Shown one piece after another: positions 1 to 5,485 of a stretch of DNA of 7,211 bases (position 1 is the first letter of the stretch; the number at the start of each line of letters is the position of its first letter). Source of the DNA: Oscillospiraceae bacterium (GTDB lineage: Bacteria; Bacillota; Clostridia; UMGS1810); NCBI GenBank assembly GCA_022769845.1, contig JALEIO010000063.1, forward strand, positions 1 through 7,211, written 5' to 3'. The translations under genes and the position numbers were made by a program. Under the pieces are notes generated by a model. That model had not been told where the DNA came from, did no database searches, and saw only the letters and a list, made by a program, of their open reading frames with translations.

Positions 1-982
1 AAAGAACTGCAAGCGTGTCAGCCAAAACGTTATAATTGTGTCTTACAACGTTATTTGCAACATCCAAAAGATTTTTCTTTATAAGCTTAATATTGTGCTT
101 ATAAAATTTATAATCGTCCACCGCAACCGGAAACGAGTGTGACAGACGATATTTTGCAGACAAAAAGTCATTCAGCGGCTCATCGTTTGCAATGCAAAAA
201 TCTATAAATTCGCTTTTTGTATGCCTGTATATTGCCTCAATATGGTCAAACGCTGAAAAATCATCGGTTTCACCCGGCTGCGTCATAATATTGCAAACAT
301 AAATAACCTTTGCGTCGCTTTTTTTAACCGCATCGGCTATTCCTTCCACCAAAAGATTTGGAATAACGCTTGTGTAAAGGCTGCCGGGACCGAGAATTAT
401 GTAATCTGCATTATATATGCTTTGTATGCACTCATAAAGAGGCTTCGCCTTTGCCGGCGTTAAAAAAAGCTCGTCTATTTTTACACCCTTGTGTATAACG
501 GTTGTGGGAATTGACGATTCGCCGAGAACAACGCTTCCGTCCGAAAGCCTCGCGCCGAGATTTATATTTTCCTCCGAAACGGGAAGCACTCTGCCCTTTA
601 CCGCCAAAACATCCGAAAATTTGTTTACCGCTTTTTCAAAGCTTCCGTCCGAAATTCCGCACATTGCCGCCAAAAAAAGATTGCCGAAGCTCTGCCCTTT
701 AAGCCTTCCCGATTCAAAACGGTAATTTAAAAGCTTTTCCATAATAGGCTCGGTGTCGGCAAGCGCCATAATGCAGTTTCGCACATCTCCCGGCGGCAGC
801 ATATTAAGGTCCTCTCTTATCATTCCCGAACCGCCGCCGTCGTCCGCAACGGTTATAATTGCCGTAAGGTTGTCAAAATATTTTTTTATGCCGCGGAGCA
901 TTGTTGAAATTCCTGTTCCGCCGCCTATTGCAACAACCTTACATTCGGCTACTTCCTTTAATATTTTATTGGTTATTTTCAT
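1..982 (-). CDS. yvcK: GlmR/YvcK-family gluconeogenesis factor, C-terminus cut by the window edge
   Basis: This is a YvcK/GlmR (CofD-like, UPF0052) protein; 327 codons are visible and the frame is still open at base 1. The B. subtilis protein is about 317 residues, so little is probably missing. Visible motifs are the N-terminal nucleotide-binding VAIGGGTGIST (17-27), TVADDGGGSG (44-53), LPPGDVRNC (62-70), GQSFGNLFLAA (96-106), LGPGSLYTS (197-205) and the YVCNIMTQPGET segment (228-239). Family knowledge: the protein binds UDP-GlcNAc, stimulates GlmS in Bacillus and is needed for normal cell shape and for growth on gluconeogenic carbon sources. The ATG start is supported by GAGG five bases upstream and lies 21 bases after the rapZ stop, so it is translated as the fifth gene of the hprK operon. 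In related genomes whiA usually comes next, which would lie outside this window. Family assignment is firm; the biochemical role is inferred from homologues. Confidence 0.95.
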   Translation of the reverse strand, partial: MKITNKILKEVAECKVVAIGGGTGISTMLRGIKKYFDNLTAIITVADDGGGSGMIREDLNMLPPGDVRNCIMALADTEPIMEKLLNYRFESGRLKGQSFGNLFLAAMCGISDGSFEKAVNKFSDVLAVKGRVLPVSEENINLGARLSDGSVVLGESSIPTTVIHKGVKIDELFLTPAKAKPLYECIQSIYNADYIILGPGSLYTSVIPNLLVEGIADAVKKSDAKVIYVCNIMTQPGETDDFSAFDHIEAIYRHTKSEFIDFCIANDEPLNDFLSAKYRLSHSFPVAVDDYKFYKHNIKLIKKNLLDVANNVVRHNYNVLADTLAVL

Positions 983-1003
983 ATTTACCTCATCAAAACA
1001 AAC

Positions 1004-1864
1004 CTATTTTCCCTTTGAAATATCCCTGTGGGTAATTTTAGCCTTATACCCAAGGTTAACAACAGTTTTATAAACGTGCGACGCAAGCGTTACCGAGCGG
1101 TGTTTTCCGCCTGTGCAGCCTATTGCAATTACAAGCTGTGTTTTGCCCTCCTCAATAAACAAGGGCAGTAAAAACGTTATCATATCGTCCAGCTTTTTTG
1201 CAAATTCTTTAGTTTGCGGAAACGAGTTTACATAATCCCGCACATCCTTATCCAAGCCGGTCTTTTCTCTTAATTCGGGAATGTAATACGGATTAGGCAA
1301 AAAACGCACGTCAAAAACAAGGTCGGCGTCATTCGGTATGCCGTATTTAAAGCCAAAGGACAAAACGTTTACCGAAAGGGTGCTTTCTTTTTTTTCATCG
1401 CTGAAAAGCTCGGTTAAATTTTCTTTGAGCTCTCGTGTTAAAAGGTGCGACGTATCCACCACATAGGTAGATCTGTCTTTAAGATGCGCCAAAACCGCTC
1501 TTTCCTTTTCAATTCCCTCAATAATTCGTCCTCCGTCTGCAAGCGGATGAGCGCGCCTTGTTTCTTTATACCTTTTTATAATTGTTTCGTCGTTTGCGTC
1601 AAGAAACAAAATTTCAACCTTATTGCCGTGACGTTCAAAAACCTCAACCTCGTCCAAAATATCGTCTGAATTACGCTGATTTCTCGCATCAATAACAAAC
1701 GCTACCTTGTCAAATTTCCCGTCCGATTGATAGCAAATTTCGGCAAACTTCGACAAAAGCTCGCTCGGAAGATTATCAACGCAATAATATCCCATATCCT
1801 CCATACAATTTGCCGCAATACTTTTTCCGGCACCCGACATACCTGTTATTAATACGAATTTCAC
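1004..1864 (-). CDS. rapZ: RapZ/YvcJ nucleotide-binding protein
   Basis: This is a 286-residue P-loop protein of the RapZ/YvcJ family (usual length 285-295). It has Walker A GMSGAGKS (8-15), a Walker B-like FVIDAR (56-61), RRAHPL (103-108), DVRFLPNPYYIPEL (185-198) and the C-terminal signature GCTGGKHRSV (249-258). In enterobacteria RapZ is an RNA adaptor controlling GlmS synthesis. In Bacillus the homologue hydrolyses nucleotides and partners GlmR in a UDP-GlcNAc-dependent way; the Firmicute role is less well defined. I chose the GTG at 1864 because AAGGGTGG lies five bases upstream and the protein then begins (M)KFVLITGMSG, the normal family N-terminus. An in-frame GTG three codons earlier (1873) has no spacing for an RBS. 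The gene starts 12 bases after the murB stop and is followed by yvcK, the conserved pairing. Confidence 0.96.
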   Translation of the reverse strand: MKFVLITGMSGAGKSIAANCMEDMGYYCVDNLPSELLSKFAEICYQSDGKFDKVAFVIDARNQRNSDDILDEVEVFERHGNKVEILFLDANDETIIKRYKETRRAHPLADGGRIIEGIEKERAVLAHLKDRSTYVVDTSHLLTRELKENLTELFSDEKKESTLSVNVLSFGFKYGIPNDADLVFDVRFLPNPYYIPELREKTGLDKDVRDYVNSFPQTKEFAKKLDDMITFLLPLFIEEGKTQLVIAIGCTGGKHRSVTLASHVYKTVVNLGYKAKITHRDISKGK

Positions 1865-1876
1865 ATTTACCACCCT

Positions 1877-2797
1877 TTATTGTATATTTGAAAGAATTTT
1901 AACTTCCTCGCAAAGCGTAACGCCGGTTTTTTCAAAAACGGTTTTTTTAACATAATTTATAAGACTTATAACATCCGAAAAACTTGCGTTATCGTAGTTT
2001 ATTATAAATCCGCTGTGTTTTTGAGAAACGCAGGCACCGCCGATTTTGACACCTTTAAGTCCGCATTCTTCTATAAGCTGCGCCGCAAAATGTCCTTCGG
2101 GGCGTTTAAAAGTGCTTCCCGCACTCGGATATTTAAGCGGCTGTTTTAAGCGCCGTCTGCTGTTTAAATCAAGCATTTTTGCTTTTATATCATCGGCATT
2201 TCCTTTTTCCAGCCTTATTTGCGATTTTATAATTATGTCGTCGTCCGAAAAAACGCTGCTGCGGTATGCAAACATATGCTCGCCGCCTATCTTTTCGCGC
2301 AAATTAAGATTTTTGTCAAGGTAGAGCGTTTTTATAACAACGTCCTTCATTTCTCCGCCGTATGCCCCTGCGTTCATCTTAACCGCACCGCCGAGAGTTC
2401 CGGGTATGCCCGACGCAAATTCAAAGCCGCAAAGGCTGTTTTTCAGTGCTTCTTGTGCTATTACCGAAAGAAGAGTGCCCGAATATGCCGTAATAATATT
2501 TTCCTCTGTAAAAATATTGGAAAAATTACTTCCGAGCTTTATTACAATGCCGAAAAGTCCTTTGTCATCCACCAAAAGATTTGAACCGTTTCCAATTACA
2601 AAAACGGGATAATTAAATTTTTTTGCGCATTTTACCGCTAAAATTATTTCGTTTTCATTTTCGGGAAGCACAACAAAGCTTGCCGCGCCGCCTATTTTAA
2701 ACGAAGTGTGATTTTTCATAGGTTCGTTCTTCAAAACCCTTTTTTCGCCAAAAATTTCTTTAAGACTGCCGCCTATGTCCACAGTGTCATAAACCAC
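1877..2797 (-). CDS. murB: UDP-N-acetylenolpyruvoylglucosamine reductase MurB
   Basis: This FAD enzyme reduces UDP-GlcNAc-enolpyruvate to UDP-MurNAc with NADPH, the second committed step of cytoplasmic peptidoglycan precursor synthesis. With this start it has 306 residues, close to B. subtilis MurB (303). The FAD-binding part shows HTSFKIGGAA (30-39) and VIGNGSNLLVDD (67-78), followed by GIPGTLGGAVKMNAGAYGGE (130-149). The substrate region has YRSSVF (178-183) and PSAGSTFKRP (224-233), which holds the catalytic serine; C-terminal LCEEVKIL carries the conserved glutamate. It lacks the extra substrate loop of the E. coli type, so it is a type II MurB. Start choice: the SD-like AAAGAGGTGAT overlaps an upstream GTG (2806) and ATG (2803), which are too close to it. 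The GTG at 2797 has eight bases of spacing. The upstream codons cannot be excluded and would add two or three residues. It follows the ROK kinase stop by 19 bases. Confidence 0.95.
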   Translation of the reverse strand: MVYDTVDIGGSLKEIFGEKRVLKNEPMKNHTSFKIGGAASFVVLPENENEIILAVKCAKKFNYPVFVIGNGSNLLVDDKGLFGIVIKLGSNFSNIFTEENIITAYSGTLLSVIAQEALKNSLCGFEFASGIPGTLGGAVKMNAGAYGGEMKDVVIKTLYLDKNLNLREKIGGEHMFAYRSSVFSDDDIIIKSQIRLEKGNADDIKAKMLDLNSRRRLKQPLKYPSAGSTFKRPEGHFAAQLIEECGLKGVKIGGACVSQKHSGFIINYDNASFSDVISLINYVKKTVFEKTGVTLCEEVKILSNIQ

Positions 2798-2816
2798 ACT
2801 CATCACCTCTTTAATA

Positions 2817-3755
2817 TTATTTTCCCAAAAATGCCGCGCCTATAATTCCCGCGTCATTGCCGAGCTTTGCAATTGAAATTTTTGTCTGCAATGCTCCGCC
2901 GTAAGCGTTTTTCTTAACGTATTCTTTAACGGGAGTCAAAAGCGCGTCTCCCGCATTGCTTACTCCGCCGCCTATTACAACTGCGTGCGGCTGAAAAATG
3001 TTAACAATGTTCACAATTCCCTCCGCAACGTAAATTACATAATTTTCAACAAGCTTTTTGCCTGTTTCATCGCCCGCTTTAGCTGCATTAAATGAAATTT
3101 CTCCGCTGGCTTTGCCTCCGTTTTCCGCAACAAGCTTTGCAACATAAGAATCAGGATTTTCCTTTGCGGCTTTTTCGGTATCCCTTATAAGTGCGGTTGC
3201 CGAAGCATAAGCCTCCCAGCAGCCGTTTCGTCCGCAGCTGCACTTTTCGCCGCCTACATTTATAACAGTGTGTCCGAGCTCGCCCGCAATGCCGTTTGTG
3301 CCGGTAAAAATTTTCTTGTTTATAATAATTCCGCCGCCTACGCCCGTTCCCAATGTTATTGCAACAATATCGGTAATGTTTTCGTCATTTAACGCGAAAA
3401 ACTCTCCGAGAGCCGCGCAGTTGGCGTCATTGCCTACATATACCGGAATGTCAAAATATTTTTTGAGTTCGCAAGAAAGTGGTGCATTGTGCAAATTAAG
3501 ATTGTTTGCATACAGTACAACGCCGTTTTTATCGTCAATAGACCCGGGGCAGCCTATGCCGATTGCCTTAATCTCCATAGTATTCGTATCAGTATCGTTT
3601 AAAATCTTTTTAATAAGGCTTGCCATATCCTTTACAATAATCTTGTAATCCTCCATTGCCTGCGTGGGACAGCTGTCCTTATGCAAAATACTGCCATTTT
3701 CATCAACAAGTCCAATCTTAATTCCGGTACCGCCCAAATCTACTCCTAAATACAT
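2817..3755 (-). CDS. glk: ROK-family glucokinase
   Basis: This is a 312-residue cytoplasmic sugar kinase of the ROK family, most likely ATP-dependent glucokinase producing glucose-6-phosphate. The ATP phosphate-binding motif DLGGTGIK is at 6-13, the catalytic aspartate is in VGNDANCAALGE (D110), and the glycine-rich GTGVGGG is at 136-142. The ROK signature follows: E159 and H162 in GELGH, then the zinc ligands C172, C174 and C179 in CSCGRNGCWE with E181. GGGVSNAGDALL near the C-terminus is the second nucleotide-binding segment. The ATG has a perfect AGGAGG eight bases upstream. It lies between hprK and murB with short gaps, so it is part of that operon, which suggests glucose phosphorylation is set together with HPr phosphorylation and cell-wall synthesis. 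The ROK family also includes kinases for fructose, allose and N-acetyl sugars. The ligands seen fit glucokinase best, but substrate specificity is an inference. Confidence 0.9.
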   Translation of the reverse strand: MYLGVDLGGTGIKIGLVDENGSILHKDSCPTQAMEDYKIIVKDMASLIKKILNDTDTNTMEIKAIGIGCPGSIDDKNGVVLYANNLNLHNAPLSCELKKYFDIPVYVGNDANCAALGEFFALNDENITDIVAITLGTGVGGGIIINKKIFTGTNGIAGELGHTVINVGGEKCSCGRNGCWEAYASATALIRDTEKAAKENPDSYVAKLVAENGGKASGEISFNAAKAGDETGKKLVENYVIYVAEGIVNIVNIFQPHAVVIGGGVSNAGDALLTPVKEYVKKNAYGGALQTKISIAKLGNDAGIIGAAFLGK

Positions 3756-3791
3756 TATTATATCCTCCTATTGTTTTATTAAGTTAAATTA

Positions 3792-4727
3792 TCAGTTGTT
3801 TTTAGCATTGCCCAAAAGTCTGTCGTTAAGCGCTTGAGCCGCATTGTAGCCCATTTTTCGCTGACGGTTATTCATAGCCGCAACCTCAACTATAACGGCA
3901 AGGTTTCTTCCCGGCTTTACAGGTATTGTAACCGACGGAATGTCAATGCCCAAAATATTTGTGTATTCGGTTGTAAGTCCCAATCTGTCATACTGCTTGT
4001 GCTGCTGCCAGTTTTCAAGATGAATAACCATATCTATTTTTTCGGTATCTTTGACTGCGCCCATACCAAAAATTTGCTTGACGTCAATAATTCCTATGCC
4101 GCGAAGCTCAATAAAATGCCTTATAATTTCAGGCGCACTTCCTACAAGCGACTTATCTGATACCTTTTTAATCTCCACCGCGTCATCCGCAACAAGACGG
4201 TGACCGCGCTTTACAAGCTCGATTGCCGTTTCGCTTTTTCCAACACCGCTGTCCGCAAGCAAAAGTATGCCTTCGCCGTAAACCTCAACAAGCACGCCGT
4301 GACGCGTTTCGCGCTCTGCGAGCATAACGTTTAAATATGCTATAAGCGCGCTTGTAAAACGCGAGGTTGAAAGATTTGACGACAGCATCGGAACATTGTA
4401 TTTTTCCGAAAGCTCAACAATTTCTTTCGGAAGTTCAATTCCGTTTGACAAAATAATCGCAGGAATTTTTAAAGAAAACATTTTTTCAAAAACGCTTTTT
4501 TTCTGCTCGTCCGAAATGGTGTTTATATATGTTGCCTCAACGTGACCTATTATTTGAAGTCTTGTGTGTTCAAAATGGTCAAAATATCCCGCAAGCGCAA
4601 GTCCGCATCTGTTAACCTCATTATTGCACACCAAAACATCACGCATATTTTCTGTTTTGTTAATTTCTTTAAGCTTAAACTCGTCCACAATTGCGCCGAG
4701 CGTTACATTAAAACTGGAATTGTGCAT
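3792..4727 (-). CDS. hprK: HPr kinase/phosphorylase
   Basis: HprK/P phosphorylates HPr on a serine when glycolytic intermediates are high, and removes the phosphate when phosphate is high; P-Ser-HPr with CcpA drives carbon catabolite control in Firmicutes. The protein is 311 residues, the normal length. The N-terminal domain covers about 1-130. The catalytic domain has RHGVLVEVYG (142-151, with the conserved His143), a P-loop ADSGVGKSE (158-166), LVADDAVEI (178-186, paired aspartates), the HprK signature ELRGIGIIDV (207-216) and IFGMGAV (219-225). The C-terminal HPr-contacting segment is IPVKPGRNLAVIVEVAAMN (268-286). Odd point: the first P-loop residue is Ala158, where most HprK proteins have Gly. 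It is the first gene of the five-gene operon. The ATG has AGGAGG five bases upstream. No HPr gene is visible in the window. Confidence 0.97.
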   Translation of the reverse strand: MHNSSFNVTLGAIVDEFKLKEINKTENMRDVLVCNNEVNRCGLALAGYFDHFEHTRLQIIGHVEATYINTISDEQKKSVFEKMFSLKIPAIILSNGIELPKEIVELSEKYNVPMLSSNLSTSRFTSALIAYLNVMLAERETRHGVLVEVYGEGILLLADSGVGKSETAIELVKRGHRLVADDAVEIKKVSDKSLVGSAPEIIRHFIELRGIGIIDVKQIFGMGAVKDTEKIDMVIHLENWQQHKQYDRLGLTTEYTNILGIDIPSVTIPVKPGRNLAVIVEVAAMNNRQRKMGYNAAQALNDRLLGNAKNN

Positions 4728-4760
4728 ATTTTCCTCCTGTCAATATAATCATATACTGTT

Positions 4761-4789
4761 ATTATATATCATATTTTCAAAAATTTAAA
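4761..4789 (-). promoter_or_regulatory. Candidate sigma-A promoter for the hprK operon
   Basis: On the minus strand a perfect -10 TATAAT (4766-4761) is preceded by a 17-base spacer and a four-of-six -35 TTTAAA (4789-4784). Transcription would start near 4754, giving a leader of roughly 27 bases before the hprK ATG, with its AGGAGG inside. The region is very AT-rich, so chance matches are likely; the position and spacing are the support. I see no catabolite-responsive (cre) element here. Confidence 0.5.
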
Positions 4790-4818
4790 GTCTTTTTTAA
4801 AATTTTTCAAAAAAAACC

Positions 4819-4847
4819 TTGCAAAATGAATAAAAATCTGATAGAAT
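4819..4847 (+). promoter_or_regulatory. Extended -10 sigma-A promoter for rpmB
   Basis: The plus strand has TTGCAA (4819-4824), exactly 17 bases, then TAGAAT (4842-4847), which differs from TATAAT at one base. A TG at 4839-4840 makes an extended -10. An A/T-tract upstream (about 4795-4817) could act as an UP element. The predicted start is near 4854, leaving a leader of about 39 bases that contains the rpmB RBS AGGAGGTG (4878-4885). It lies back to back with the hprK promoter. Confidence 0.75.
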
Positions 4848-4892
4848 AGAGTTTGTTTTACTGATGATGTAATTTTTAGGAGGTGTATATAT

Positions 4893-5081
4893 ATGGCAAA
4901 ATGCGAAATTTGCGGCAAAGGAACTGCTTTTGGAATAAAGGTCAGCCATTCGCACAGAAGATCAAACAGAACCTGGAAGGCTAATGTAAGAAAGGTTCGC
5001 GCACTCGTTAACGGCACGCCTAAAAGGGTGAATGTATGTTCAAGATGTCTTCGTTCCAATAAGGTTGTTCGCGCTATCTGA
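4893..5081 (+). CDS. rpmB: 50S ribosomal protein L28
   Basis: This 62-residue protein is ribosomal protein L28 (bL28), a late-assembling large-subunit protein. It opens MAKCEICGKGTAFGIKVSHS and ends with CSRCLRSNKVVRAI; full length for the family is about 62-64 residues in Firmicutes. Cysteines at 4, 7, 49 and 52 form two CxxC pairs, so it is the zinc-binding C+ form rather than the cysteine-free paralogue used in zinc starvation. Basic residues are spread along the chain, as expected for rRNA contacts. AGGAGGTG lies nine bases upstream of the ATG. The gene is monocistronic, with its own promoter and a terminator hairpin 20 bases after the stop. It is divergent from hprK and convergent with spoVM, a neighbour it also has in B. 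subtilis. Confidence 0.98.
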   Translation: MAKCEICGKGTAFGIKVSHSHRRSNRTWKANVRKVRALVNGTPKRVNVCSRCLRSNKVVRAI

Positions 5082-5101
5082 TTTATGCAAAAATTTAAAA
5101 T

Positions 5102-5145
5102 GAGGTATTTGCCAAAGTTTTTCTTTGCAAATACCTCGTTTTTTA
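5102..5145 (+). terminator. Intrinsic terminator of rpmB, possibly bidirectional
   Basis: The stem pairs 5102-5117 (GAGGTATTTGCCAAAG) with 5123-5137 (CTTTGCAAATACCTC), perfect except for one bulged C, around a TTTTT loop. It is followed by G and a run of six T (5139-5144), a classic rho-independent terminator on the plus strand. Read from the minus strand, the stem is followed by ATTTTAAATTTTT, a weaker U-rich tail. It could therefore also end transcripts arriving from spoVM, whose stop is about 32 bases away. No other terminator is visible between the two convergent units. Confidence 0.9.
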
Positions 5146-5169
5146 TCCTCAAAATTTTTTTATGTAGCT

Positions 5170-5241
5170 TTAATCAATTTTAAAAATTCTCTTTAAAATT
5201 TTCTGCCAGAATTTTGATGCTTTAACCACCACAACCTTCAT
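5170..5241 (-). CDS. spoVM: Stage V sporulation protein M (SpoVM), 23 residues
   Basis: This is a tiny ORF of 23 codons, beginning MKVVVVKASKF and ending KRIFKID. It aligns without gaps to the B. subtilis SpoVM N-terminus (MKFYTIKLPKFLGG): Met1, Lys2, Lys7, Lys10 and Phe11 match. From residue 11 on, F11, W12, I15, L16, I19 and F20 form one face of a helix, and K14, K17, R18 and K21 the other, the expected amphipathic membrane-surface helix. SpoVM recognises the convex forespore membrane and anchors the SpoIVA coat base and cortex assembly. The ATG has AAAGGGAG ten bases upstream. The spoVM-next-to-rpmB context is the same as in B. subtilis. Odd points: the conserved Pro9 is Ser here, and the tail is about three residues short of the 26-residue Bacillus protein. 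It follows the 56-residue membrane ORF by 27 bases. The call rests on pattern and synteny. Confidence 0.8.
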   Translation of the reverse strand: MKVVVVKASKFWQKILKRIFKID

Positions 5242-5268
5242 AATTTTCACACTCCCTTTCAATACCTG

Positions 5269-5439
5269 CTAAAATCGCCTCTCGCACGATATGATAAAGA
5301 ATATCACACCGCACAACAAAAGCGATATGACGATAACGGCGGCGCAGGGCAAAAACAGCGATGCAAGCATACCGACAATAAACGCCGCAATGCAAAATAT
5401 TATCGTATCGTGCCGTCTGCACCCAAACAAATTAATCAC
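5269..5439 (-). CDS. Small two-helix membrane protein of unknown function, upstream of spoVM
   Basis: I do not recognise a named family. The 56 codons encode a short basic N-terminus (INLFGCRRHDT, residues 2-12), a hydrophobic helix (about 13-30, IIFCIAAFIVGMLASLFL) and a Pro-containing turn (LPCA, 30-33). A second hydrophobic helix runs about 34-51, and the tail CERRF is basic. This is a membrane hairpin with both ends probably cytoplasmic by the positive-inside rule. It has five cysteines, four of them in or next to membrane segments. The start is GTG at 5439 (with GAGGG three bases upstream) or TTG at 5430 (53 residues, with cGGTGAT spaced about eight bases). It begins 18 bases after the holA stop and ends 27 bases before spoVM. 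An open frame that is hydrophobic throughout, with RBS-like sequence and tight packing, supports it being real. A sporulation role is inferred only from its neighbour. Confidence 0.7.
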   Translation of the reverse strand: MINLFGCRRHDTIIFCIAAFIVGMLASLFLPCAAVIVISLLLCGVIFFIISCERRF

Positions 5440-5456
5440 CGTCCCTCTTTTAGTGT

Positions 5457-5485
5457 ATTATATGCAGGATTTAAGATTGTGTGCA
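5457..5485 (-). promoter_or_regulatory. Weak candidate promoter for the small-protein/spoVM pair
   Basis: At the very end of holA the minus strand reads CATATAAT (5464-5457), overlapping the holA stop. It contains a perfect sigma-A -10 TATAAT, with a poor -35 TGCACA 17 bases upstream. The same octamer also resembles the sigma-E -10 consensus CATACAnT with one mismatch, but no good sigma-E -35 is visible at the right distance. B. subtilis spoVM is transcribed by sigma-E, so a sporulation promoter here would make sense. Read-through from comEC-holA is the alternative. Confidence 0.3.

Noticed and set aside
847..849. GGGSG instead of GGSSG in the YvcK ADDGG loop
   Set aside because: As I recall, clostridial YvcK proteins commonly carry this Gly, so it is most likely a lineage feature rather than a defect.
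489..1073. Plus-strand ORFs opposite yvcK and rapZ
   Set aside because: They are shadows of the conserved minus-strand genes, rich in Pro and Ser from reversed codon bias, without RBS.
1004..1873. GTG at 1873 as the rapZ start
   Set aside because: The AAGG just before it leaves no spacing, and the family N-terminus begins three codons later, at the GTG with a properly spaced SD.
4738..4743. Perfect minus-strand TTGACA just upstream of hprK
   Set aside because: It overlaps the hprK RBS, and any matching -10 would fall inside the coding sequence. None is seen, so it is taken as chance.
4779..4807. AT-only imperfect inverted repeat AAAAATTTAAA / TTTAAAATTTTT
   Set aside because: It is made entirely of A and T in a very AT-rich intergenic region. 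It would form a weak stem and has no convincing terminator or operator character.
4769..5152. 127-codon minus-strand ORF covering rpmB
   Set aside because: It is antisense to the certain L28 gene, runs through both strands' promoters and the terminator, and encodes no recognisable protein.
5222..5422. 66-codon minus-strand ORF
   Set aside because: It is out of frame with, and overlaps, both the membrane hairpin ORF and spoVM. It has mixed composition, no RBS and no recognisable motif. The two alternative frames make better proteins.
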